Assembly (NCBI RefSeq): GCF_049243985.1
Contig: NC_135379.1
Location: 13,557,501 to 13,621,500 of the forward strand
DNA length: 64,000 bases
DNA from: Paroedura picta
Lineage: Eukaryota; Chordata; Lepidosauria; Squamata; Gekkonidae
Direction: 5' to 3'
Shown: in pieces, positions 21,546 to 31,372 of the stretch
Position numbering within the stretch: position 1 is the first letter of the stretch
How the letters are laid out: every line of letters begins with the position of its first letter
Notes under the pieces: model-generated
What the model saw: only the letters and a program-made list of their open reading frames with translations
The model's database searches: none
Told to the model about the DNA's origin: nothing
Position numbers and translations under genes: made by a program

Positions 21546-22084
21546 GAGTTTATTCCATTCACTGCACTGTGCCTTCAGATACCTTTTCAGTTTGCATCTG
21601 ATAGCACCTTAGAGACTGCCCAGCATTTCAGAGTTGAGGCTTCTGAGAGTCAGAGCTCCCTTGGGCAGATGTGAGTGGTGGAGAAATGGAGACCCCTGAG
21701 TCCTTTTATCCCAGTCAGATGGTGGGTGGGGTGTGGCAAGAAATGCTCAACATGCAATGGTACCATGCCTATGTGCCTACTGTAATCAGCTTGATTAGAA
21801 CAAAGGGAAATGCTTGGGAAGTACACCTATCAAGCTGATTATGATGGGCACGGTGTCTTTGCATCCTTTATAAGCAGTCTTTACGATATCCCCCTTACCT
21901 TTGGACTAAGAGAAAATAACTCAGCTCTAATTCTCAAAAATGGATACCCTTCAACTCTTGCTCATCTCTAAGGCGCTTCATTGGTCCCCTTCCTGTGATA
22001 AGCCCCCTCTCTCCGGAAACAAAAATATGGATTGGCAATGATTACAGATTGGCTGGCGACAGGAATTTTAAAGAATTCCTTATT

Positions 22085-22275
22085 TGGTTTTATTGTTAAT
22101 TATTGCATCCATTGTATTAATCCTTTTAACCCTTAGTAATTTATCCTGTGTTGTTAACCGGCACAAGCCGACTTTCGGGAGGGGCAGTATATAAATTTTA
22201 TAATAAATAAAAATAAAATACTGGACTCAGATTTAACTGTTCCATTGCAGACCAACACGGCTATCCCCCGGAATG
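22085..22275 (+). repeat. L2-like tail followed by a GACCAACACGGCTA fragment
   Basis: TTATTGTTAATTATTGCATC to GGAGGGGCAGTATATAAATT plus an AATAAAT tail, then CTGGACTCAGATTTAAC and GCAGACCAACACGGCTATC. Confidence 0.7.
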
Positions 22276-22768
22276 ATCTTCAGCTTCTGCGTCTATGTAC
22301 CTCACGTCCGGGAAGGCTTATGCTGGAAGAAAATTTGATGAACTCTTTCATAGACCACAAGGTTCCTGCTTAGTTCTGTTGCAAGAGACAAAGGCAGCTG
22401 GAAGCCGTATCACTCAGTCCTGAAGCAACCCATGAACGAGGCTTTCAGCCAGTCGCCCGATCTCTCAGCGTCATTTACCTCAGAGTTGTGACTAAAATGG
22501 AAGGTTGGACCATTCTGTATGCCGCTTTAAGGTCCGTGGAAGAGGGCTGGGATAAAAAGGGTGATAAATGCGGCTTCCATATCGAAAGTAGGCTTGATAG
22601 AGGCCTGCTGAACCGCCTGGTCCCCTGATGACGGCAGGTGCTTGAAAAATAGGAGTTCATCACACTTGCATCATTTAATGCCATTTAAAAAAATGAATAT
22701 GATGAAAACACCTGAAAATCACCATGTGTGGAGAAGGTGACTGAGTTGGAATCCGCTGAAGAGCTGCT
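22276..22768. other. Intergenic, nothing recognised
   Basis: No feature recognised. Confidence 0.4.
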
Positions 22769-23035
22769 TGGTGTAGTAGTTAGGAGTGCAGACTTCTAAT
22801 CTGGTGAGCTGGGTTTGATTCCCTGCTCCCCCACAGGCAGCCAGCTGGGTGACCTTGGGCTTGCCACAGCACTGATAAAGCTGTTCTGACCGAGCAGTGA
22901 TATCAGGGCTCTCTCAGCCTCACCTCCCTCACAGGGTGTCTGTTGTGGGGAGAGGAAGGGAAGGCGACTATAAGCCGCTTTGAGACTCCTTTGGGTGGAG
23001 AAAAGCAGCATATAAGAACCAACTCTTCTTCAGTA
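22769..23035 (+). mobile_element. tRNA-derived SINE (same family as 2898)
   Basis: GTAGTAGTTAGGAGTGCAGA, GGTTTGATTCCCTGCTCCCC and GTAAGCCGCTTTGAGAC-type tail ending CAACTCTTCTTC. More similar to the family consensus than the copy at 2898. Confidence 0.85.
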
Positions 23036-23165
23036 ATATCAGGGCTCTCTCAGTCTCACCTCCCTCACAGGGTGTCTGTTGTGGGGAGGGGTAAAGGAAG
23101 GCGACTGTAAGCCGCTTTGAGACTCCTTCAGGTAGAGAAAAGCGGCATATAAGAATCAACTCTTC
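23036..23165 (+). repeat. Partial tandem copy of the SINE 3' half
   Basis: Repeats the sequence from ATATCAGGGCTCTCTCAG through GCCGCTTTGAGACTCCTTCA to AACTCTTCTTC directly after the complete copy. Confidence 0.8.
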
Positions 23166-23428
23166 TTCTTTTTAATACCCCACCTTTCGCTACCCTAAGG
23201 ACTCCCAAAGCAGTTTACAAATACCCTTCCCTTCCTTCCCCTACAACAGACACCCTGTGAGGTAGATGGGGCTTACAGAGCTCAGATGCAACCGTTCTGC
23301 AAGAAGAGAACTGTGCCTAGCCCAAGGTCACCCAGTTGGCTACATTTGGAAGAGCAGCAGGGAATCAAACCCAGTTCTCCAGATCGGAGTCTGCCAATGT
23401 TTAAGCACACCTCCTCGCTGAAGGGGGA
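23166..23428 (-). mobile_element. tRNA-derived SINE in reverse orientation
   Basis: Starts with an inverted tail (ATACCCCACCTTTCGCTACC), then ACAACAGACACCCTGTGAGG and GCCCAAGGTCACCCAGTTGG, and ends at the head (GGGAATCAAACCCAGTTCTCC). It forms a tail-to-tail pair with the preceding copy. Confidence 0.8.
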
Positions 23429-23639
23429 AACCCGCATATGCACTACAACCCAATTCACACCTGCTCTTCAAAGTGCTTAGGAGCCTCCCCCTGCTGTTTT
23501 GGGAGCTGTTGCATGAAAGGCAGGAAGGGCAGCTTCCAATGCAAATGTTTCCTAAATGGCTTACTTGACGTGCAGGAAGCGGGATTTACAACAGCATTTC
23601 AGCCTTGCTGGGACTTGGGTGTCACTGGCAAACAGAATC

Positions 23640-24110
23640 GCATTTTTACAATTCCAGCCATCATTTGGGAGCGATAAACACTTGGGAATACCTCTTCTGT
23701 TCAGATTTGGGTAATACAAATGTCATGTTTATGTATAAGATGCGGGAAACCTGGCATGATAGTCATACATGTGAAAGGGTCTTAGGAGTTCTGATGGGCA
23801 GTAAGTCGAATATGAGCCCCCAGTGCGATACGGCAGCTAAGAAGGCCAAAGGGATAGAACCTAGAGCAAGGGAGGATGGAATGCCGCTCTATTCCGCATT
23901 GCTTAGATCTCATTGGGAATAGTGTCCAGGTCTGGATGCCTCAGTTCAAGGATATTGACAAGTTGGAACATGTTCAGAGAAGGGCGACTAGGGTGGCTGT
24001 TGAAAGGGCTGCGTGTGCATCTTTGCCCCTACAGCAGTGGCAAAGCTACCGGCTGAGGTTGAGAGAAAACTCACAGGCCTTGATAAGCCTGTAGGCTTTG
24101 GAGAAAGGGG
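23640..24110 (+). mobile_element. CR1 LINE fragment
   Basis: GGGTCTTAGGAGTTCTGATG and CAAGTTGGAACATGTTCAGAG encode pieces such as DKLEHVQRRATRV, the familiar CR1 3' coding region. Diverged and broken. Confidence 0.8.
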
Positions 24111-24534
24111 GACCACAAAATGACTGCCACAGGGATCAATCACAAAAGGCTGGGAGATTCCAAACCAACCACATTCTCTATGATGTGGGCAGCTTTTCTA
24201 AACGAGCGATCCCAAGGTGACATGATGAAGGAAAGCCAGGAATGGCCTGTCACTTTGGAGAAGAAGAAAGTAGGCACTAAAAAGATATATCAGCTGACGT
24301 TATGGTAACTGTTGGTGCCTCTATGGAGATCTCTGGACCAGTGGATGGGTAGCTCAAGACAAATTGGCTTGGGATGAGCAAATTTTCACCTCATATTCTT
24401 TGACCCTAAACAATACATGAAGCAGGTCGACTTGCCAGCTTTTAATTTATTTGTCCATAGATGTGATCATATCCCACTTATTTTTTTTTCTTTTGATTGC
24501 ATTTTTTATTTACATTTTATTGGTTACGGTTCTT

Positions 24535-24850
24535 TCCATTGTTGCAACTGATCTCTGGACTATAGAGATCGGTTCCCCTGGAGAAAATGGCTGCTTTGGA
24601 GGGTGGGCTCTATGGCAGAGGTAGTCAACCGGTGGTCCTCCAGATGTCCATGGACTACAATTCCCAGGAGACCCTGCCAGCTGGCAGGGGCTCTTGGGAA
24701 TTGTAGTCCATGGACATCTGGAGGACCACAGGTTGACTACCCCTGCTCTATGGCACGGTGTCTCAGTGAAGTCCATCCCCTCCCCAAACCATACTTTCAG
24801 TTCCCCAGGAATTTCTTCTCAAAAGTTGGCAATTCTAAATATTTGGACAG
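24535..24850 (+). repeat. GGTTGCCA-type repeat split by a MITE
   Basis: Left part (CTGGACTATAGAGATCGGTTC to GGAGGGTGGGCTCTATGG) and right part (CACGGTGTCTCAGTGAAGTCC to AAGTTGGCAATTCTAAA) flank the MITE at 24616-24745. Confidence 0.8.
24616..24745. mobile_element. Palindromic hAT MITE inside an older repeat, exact duplication
   Basis: This 130-bp copy is flanked by CTCTATGG at 24608-24615 and 24746-24753, an exact 8-bp duplication. It splits an older copy of the GGTTGCCA-type repeat (24535-24850), so the MITE came later. Confidence 0.93.
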
Positions 24851-24868
24851 TCGGTCTTTGCTTTCGAC

Positions 24869-24989
24869 CAGGGGTGGCCAAACTGTGGCTCTCCATGCAC
24901 TACAATGACATGCGAGTGCATGCACGCTGGCAGGGGCTCATGGTAATTGTAGTCCATGGACATCTGGAGAGCCAGTTTGGCCACCCCTG
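24869..24989. mobile_element. hAT MITE, GGCCAAACTGTGG subfamily
   Basis: A 121-bp foldback runs from CAGGGGTGGCCAAACTGTGG to TTTGGCCACCCCTG, with the palindrome centre reduced. Flanks CTTTCGAC and CTTTAGAC match at 7 of 8 bases. The outer arms differ from the GTAGTCAACC subfamily. Confidence 0.88.
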
Positions 24990-25498
24990 CTTTAGACCAT
25001 GCAGTTACCTTGATTATCTTTTAACTGAATTACAGTGATGTGCACTGCCTCAGGACGTTGCAGTGAAGAAGCGGCAAGCAACTGTTCCAAACAAAAACAG
25101 AAGTTCAAGCTACATTTTAAAAAAGAAGCGTATCTGTAGAGCTAAAGCCCCAACATCAGCAAACACGTTTCTGTTCATTTCCTTCCCCCACGCCGTCTGT
25201 TTGTTGCTACGCTTGCAGATGGCTACTAGAAATTTGGAGGGGGCCACAAGAAATCTTTCATGGATATTTTCCAATCTCCTTACTTCCAAATGCAGCGGGG
25301 CGGTGGGGGGGGGGTTGCAGCGGGATTTGTTTAGGACTACTGCTAGTTCTGTCATGGGTATTTCTCGCCCTCTTGTGGTGAGGAGTGAGCCCAGCACGCC
25401 AGCATTCCCTTTTGATTTTTTGGAATTGTCCAAACAGAAAGGCAACAAATACATTTGGGGAGCCAGCAAAGTCACTTTGTGATATCAGTTCTCTACAC

Positions 25499-25634
25499 CA
25501 GGGCTAGTCAACCTGTGGTCCTCCAGATGTCCGTGGACTACAATTCCCATGAGCCCCTGCCAGCATTCGCTGGCAGGGGCTCATGGGAATTGTAGTCCAC
25601 GGACATCTGGAGGACCACAGGTTGACTAGCCCTG
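25499..25634. mobile_element. Palindromic hAT MITE, exact 8-bp duplication
   Basis: A 136-bp copy with ends CAGGGCTAG and CTAGCCCTG is flanked by CTCTACAC on both sides (25491-25498 and 25635-25642). The compensating changes at both ends (G/C) and the near-identical arms suggest a recent copy. Confidence 0.93.
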
Positions 25635-25719
25635 CTCTACACAACACTCACGCAGTTGTCCACCTTTTAGGTTTCATGACTGGGTGGATTCTTGGATTCC
25701 CCCACCCCACAAGCTATTT

Positions 25720-25980
25720 CCACCTCCCACCAGGTCTATTTATTTTATTTTTGAATTTATACCCCACCCTTCCCTAGAGAAACAGGGCATTTAACAGAAA
25801 GGTCTAAAATACATCATGAATTTAAATTTTAACTTACGTTCTGAAATTCTAAAATTAGTAATTACAATTAAAGAATTATCCCTGCTTTATATGTTTTATT
25901 GTACGTTTTTATTGGTTTTATATGTCTGTAACTCGCCTCGAGTATCCGGGGAGAGGCAAGGAATAAATCAAATAAATAAT
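25720..25980. repeat. Two LINE tail fragments
   Basis: ATTTATACCCCACCCTTCCC (reverse tail) and TGTAACTCGCCTCGAGTATC with GGAATAAATCAAATAAATAA (forward tail). Confidence 0.55.
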
Positions 25981-26309
25981 CCAGAAACACATGGCTGCCT
26001 CCTCTTATAAGAAATTTAGGAGTTTGTTGGTCAAGCAGGGAAGTTAGCATATTTACGTGCATTCATTTTATAGTCTACCTTTCTCACCGAGATTCAAAGC
26101 TGGTTACACAGTGAAGTCACTAACATTCCATTGGAAGAGAATGAAACCATCACAGTGTCAATTCGTACCAACAATACAAGGTGACATCTAAGAAGCAGGA
26201 GGGCCAGGATAACTAAACTCTCAATGAAAGTAGTACATTAGACGGGTGTGGCAGTCCTCCTGAAAAGCCCAACAATTCCTCCAGAGCTCTGAATCAATCC
26301 TTGCGGTTT

Positions 26310-26650
26310 TGACCAGCCATTCTCAACTTTTTGGAGGGCCTTTCTCAGTTCTGCAGGGTCTGTAAAACGGAGCTCTTCCACCCAGTGTTTGGTTGAGGTG
26401 AACTGAACCAACATCTGCTCCCCCCCCTTCCTGAATCAACCAGCCCATGGGACCATAGTCAACAGGTTGACATTGTTAGAGTTAGCGTTGGAATCATTAT
26501 AGGAAAATTACTGAACTGTTATTGAAGCCACTGTTATTGTTGTATTTGAGTTATTGAATTATACTGTATTATTCCTATGTTCTACTTAAACCGCCCTGAA
26601 CTGCAAGGGCGGGCTATATATAAATATAAATATAAATATAAATAAAAATA
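26310..26650 (+). mobile_element. L2-clade LINE 3' end
   Basis: GTTCTGCAGGGTCTGTAAAAC, CGGAGCTCTTCCACCCAG and AAACCGCCCTGAACTGCAAG with a (TATAAA)n tail match the copies at 34850 and 58915. Confidence 0.75.
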
Positions 26651-28424
26651 ATAAGAGATTTCTAGAACATTTGATTGAGAAGCACATGCATTCATTTTCC
26701 CCCTTGAATGCCTCAACTCAAGCACACACAAAGGAACAGATCACATGATCTTTTTCTTTCCCTTGATGAAGGCTGAACTTTCTAGCAATTAATGATGTCC
26801 TATGTCCTTTTATTGTAACTTAGTTGTCCATGTTTACATTTTTAGGTACACAATATTGGAGAAATATTGTTTTATTTATTTGTATTTGTGCCATATTGTT
26901 TTAATTGTGTTTTGTAATGGCCTTTGGCTACATACAATAAATGTTATCGTATCGTAATGATGTCCTATGTGACAAAAAGGATAGTCAATTGGTTCAGTAA
27001 CCAGGATCCCTTTGGGCTCCCCTTCTCGCATTTTTCAGCCTGTGGCCCCCTTCAAATGTGCCAGGGCCACCCAGAAGGCCACACGGGCCCCGCTGAGAAG
27101 TGAGATTTTCCCATCTTTTCAAATTCCTCCCTCCCCCCCCCCCCCCCGGCAATGAGTGTGGGCTTTCCCTCACCCCCTTTCTTCAAGATTGTTTTTATAG
27201 TCTGGGAATGGAAAGGGATAAAAAAGTTTTCCCTGCCTTTGGCCTGTTGTTGGAAAGCCACTTCCATGCCCAGCTCCTAACTAACAATTGCAGGGAGGTC
27301 CTTGCCTCACCCCCCCCCCACCCCCAAGATTTTGTGAACCAGTAGTACACTACTGCCACCTAGTGTTTTCCTGTGATGCAAGAACGAGCATAAACAAGTC
27401 TCTTTGATTTTTCAATTTATATGCCTGTCTTCCCCATCAGGTTTCATGAAGCAGTTCTGCAGGAGTCCTGATGCTAACCACACATCCCTCGTCTCTAATC
27501 TACATCAATAACCCTAGGAAAGAAAACTAAGTCCTGTACTTTATTGATCAAAGTATGTCACCTAAACGGTGGCTAATAGCCGGTTAGAGGGTCAGAAACA
27601 CCATCTGGCATACAGACTGTGGCACATAAATATGTTTGTGACTGATACAAGATGGTCCGTTGCCTTCTTTTTGTGCTTTCTAAGGCTGGCCACGAGCTTC
27701 TTGGTTTTTCTGGCACAGGAATTTTCATTTGGCATTTGCTGTGCATTATAAAGAGTCCTTCAGACTTTCTGCATTGAAGAGTGTTATTACCCCGTGACAG
27801 CATTGCACTCTTCAGTTGTAGAGATGGGCATGGGCACGACCAGATCTACATGTCATTACTGGCATGACTACAAACACCACAGGATCTGGTGTTTCTCCAA
27901 TGCTAGACCCCAGAAGCCACAGGGCTCTCTCATGTCAAACATTACGTTTCTCCAAATGGACTCATCACTTCCTGATCCGTTAAGTACATGAAGCTCAACA
28001 ACAACAAAAAAACACCTAGTTATAAACCCTGAAAAATCTTGAGGAGAAAATGATTCAGGTTTTGCTGCAAGCCTTGAGTGGAGGCTGGCCAAGCGTGCCA
28101 AGAACTCCACTAAGTTGTTACCAATGTGAAAATGCGAGGACCATGTAACTAGGGAAAGAATCATGTGGCCTAGACTTGCATGGTTAGGCACAGAATTCTG
28201 CAGCTACAATGAAAGCAAAAACCAGGGGGTGGGGGTGTTTTGTAAAAATCTAGGCTTGTAAAAATTCCACAAGGTCAAGGCACCATTGATCTTCAATGAC
28301 AGATTTGTGGTAACAAGGACTGAATGTGTGCATGGCATACGTCTAACACACACACGCAAAGATAGGAAGCCCAGGCATTATACTGAAACATAGCGTACTT
28401 GGCAAAATTAACAAGCCCTTATCG
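26651..28424. other. Intergenic, mostly unassigned
   Basis: A possible LINE tail ends near 26945 (ATACAATAAATGTTATCG). Poly-C runs occur near 27131-27147 and 27309-27321. No gene seen. Confidence 0.4.
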
Positions 28425-28510
28425 TTATTAGATTTATTGCCCGTCTCTAGCAGCAAAGCCATCTCATGGCGGGTTACATAATACGAACCCCACATAAAAT
28501 ATTGTTAATC
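28425..28510 (-). repeat. L2-like tail fragment
   Basis: TTAGATTTATTGCCCGTCTC and CATCTCATGGCGGGTTACA. A similar piece lies at 49036. Confidence 0.55.
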
Positions 28511-29522
28511 CCCATTTAAAAGCATATATATCCTGGCGGCAAAAAAACTATCCTTCCCCCTCAGTTCAGACAGCTCCCTTTCAGTGCCTCAATGGGAATA
28601 ATCTGTGAGTTACATGTAATTTGTACTTGTGTACAATTTTTATGTTTTGACCTATGATATATGCATTACTCTCAACGGCGCATTTAATATGAAGGCCTCC
28701 ACTGATCAAGCTACTCCAGCTTGATCTAAGCCATCTCTCATCCAGCGGCTGATTTAGCATGCCAGCAGAAAGACGAGTTCTGTTGCGTACAAAATGGGCA
28801 ACAATATATACTATACTCCTGATAAAAAAAAAGAAGGGCTTGCAGCCACTCCTACATACCCCACCGTATTCATAGGTTCAGCACTAGCGAAAAGGCAAGG
28901 TAACAGAAAAACCTTTCAGACAAGTTAACATAAACCTGGTCCTTTGTAAACTGACAGCATTTGCCGCTGAAAAGGACACACATTTAAAGCACCAAGAATG
29001 AAGAAAAACTCATCTACACAATTAAATACATTTGCATACTAGAGGACGTTAGTGCAGAGTCCGAGAGCCATCACACACTATGACTAGTGGCCTTGCCTCA
29101 TCAAAAGCTGGCATCCAAACTGAAGTCTTGCTGTAATGCCTAGAGATGGAGCAAAGTTAAATTTAGAGGAATGCAACTTTAGAGGACCCAGATCTCCTTT
29201 AGATAAGCAGGCAAGCAGGAATTAGGAAGGGAGCCTACAGGAGGGGGAGGGGGCTTGGTTCTGATTCCCTAGTACCTTACAAATTATCAACAAGTGAGCA
29301 AGCTCACCCACAAAGCTAAGACTGTCCCCCCAATCTATGCAAATTAATTTTGTTCACCAATGCTGAAACTTAACATGCACAGCATAGGGCAGGTCAAGAT
29401 ATCTGATTGCTATTTTAGATAATATCAAAGCCAGGATTATACTTATGTCATTAACTGCTCTGAATACATCTTGTGTGTTACAAACATCATTTCGAAGCAG
29501 ATTCAGTCATCTCTCTGCTAGC
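28511..29522. other. Sequence downstream of WAC, nothing recognised
   Basis: AT-rich, with no gene or clear transposon. It could include distal 3' ends of WAC transcripts. Confidence 0.4.
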
Positions 29523-29812
29523 TTTAAAGGTAAAGGTATCTCCTGGGCAAGCACCGGGTCATGTCTGACCCTTGAGGTGACGCCCTCTAGTATTTTCTTG
29601 GCAGACTCAATACAGGGTGGTTTGCCAGTGCCTTCCCCAGTCATTACCGTTTACCCCCCAGCAAGCTGGGTACTCATTTTACCGACCTCGGAAGGATGGA
29701 AGGCTGAGTCAACCTTGAGCCGGCTGCTGGGATCGAACTCCCAACCTCATGGGCAGACAGCTTCACACACGCTGCCTTACCACTCTGCACCACAAGAGGC
29801 TCCTCTGCTAGC
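29523..29812 (-). mobile_element. tRNA-derived SINE, third family
   Basis: On the minus strand it begins GAGCCTCTTGTGGTGCAGAG with box A-like GTGGTAAGGCAGC and box B-like GGGAGTTCGATCCCAGC. A body follows with GGTAAAATGAGTACCCAGC and CTGGGGAAGGCACTGGCAA, ending in TACCTTTACCTTTAAA. It is well preserved and close to full length. Confidence 0.85.
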
Positions 29813-30354
29813 TTTAGGAACATATATATATTAATAATAATTTTACATTTGTAGAACCAAGTCAAGACTAACAGCTTTTGCAAAGAAAACCCAAGTTTAT
29901 TTTGTAGTAGCAATAGGTTCTTTTTTATTTTTTAATATACTTTAGGAAACAATATACAAAGCTGAGCTTTCCCACTGTTTTCGAACAGCGAGGCACTCCA
30001 ATTACACAAAGTCAGCGTTTTTGTGATGGCTAAGAACAGCAGTCAGCACCAGACTTGAACAGTTAGCTACAACACAAACATCCTTCGAAATGAAATGTCA
30101 TAATAGCAAGACAGGTAAAAACCAGGAGTTAACATATGACAACTGTTGGGGAGGTGTCAATGATCCTTGTTGAATGTCATTAAATATTTTATACACAATT
30201 TCCTGTTTACAAGTTTTAAGCAAAACCTCACTGGAGGAATTATTTTCAATTAAGTACAAAAAAAGTATCCAACAAGAATAGATCTGATAAAGTACCCCCC
30301 CAAAGAGTCCAAATGCTAATATGTATTGATCAAAGGAAATGAAAACCAGTGTTT
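29813..30354. other. Region 3' of the predicted WAC poly(A) site
   Basis: AT-rich, repeat-free sequence that could be a distal WAC 3' UTR. An AATAAA lies on the minus strand near 29896-29901. Confidence 0.4.
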
Positions 30355-31302
30355 CTTTGTTTTAAACATGTTTATTACAACAGATACAATTCACATCTGA
30401 CTAGCTTTTATTTCTTCTTTCCCCTCCCACAACCATGTTGACATGTTCATTGGGCTGTTTTCGTATAATTTGAGAAAGGGATGTACTTTCAGCACACATG
30501 CCCAGCAGTACTACCAGTCCATTCTTACAGGGTGCAAATGGAAATACATTTCAATAATTTATACAAACAAGTGGGTTATGCTCAATCACTGCAATTTTAA
30601 GCTACTGTACACAGGAATGAAAAGATTATAGAAAAGTGCCATAGCAACAGTGCTTTAGGAAAGGAGAAAATTAGAAGAATTAAAAAAAAGAAACTGATAA
30701 AATCAGACCTAGGATTTCCAGGGGAAATGAACACAGAAAATGAAAAACACTGCTCTGTAAAACAGAAATGGAGAAGCACTGCTCTTGATTTGGTGCAAGT
30801 GTGGAAACAGTTGTTCCATGATATTTTGTACATTACCCAAACTGTTTCAAACTGTTGCGGCCTTGAGACACAGATCGCCTGGCGCTTGCATTAATTTTAG
30901 GAAATGCAAGATTTCTGAATGATAAATTAACTAAAAAAAGAGCTAATTTTGCAGACAGGTTTACATGTAAAAGGCTAGGTATTTAGCCACCTCAGCATTG
31001 ATTAGTTTTGGATGTCTAAGCTCTGATACACATGGCTTCCCATGGCTTCACTCTACAAAACATATTTACAACGTGAAGAATACATCTACAAGAAATCTAC
31101 ATTTCAAGGGTTTTACAAATCATCCTTGCAGGTCTCCCCTGAATGACTCCCCTCCTGTCCCCTTTCCCGTGTCACTTTTTTTTTCTTATGCCCAACTCAA
31201 CGGTCCAAAGTCTACTGAAATGCAGCTCAAAAATGTTAAGACTGGGCAACCGGTTTACAGTTCCTGTACTCAAAAACCCATGTGCAATTTATTCACAACT
31301 TT
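30355..31302 (-). other. WAC: WAC 3' UTR (approximate)
   Basis: Repeat-free AT-rich sequence follows the WAC stop. A canonical AATAAA lies on the minus strand at 30371-30376, so cleavage near 30350-30360 is likely. Longer 3' ends further to the left are possible, since another AATAAA occurs near 29896-29901. Confidence 0.6.
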
Positions 31303-31372
31303 TCACACCATGAAGGAATTCTGATTCTTTAGTTTTTCAAGTTCTTTAATTTGTTGTCTCAAAAATAGTATC
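31303..31372 (-). CDS. WAC: WAC last coding exon
   Basis: The acceptor is TTCTGCAG. It encodes [22 protein letters not shown] and a TGA stop at 31303-31305. It finishes the coiled coil and gives the exact human C-terminus. Confidence 0.97.

Noticed and set aside
25063-25482. 139-codon plus-strand frame and a 121-codon antisense partner
   Set aside because: No recognisable domain, and it lies between repeats; I could not support a gene.
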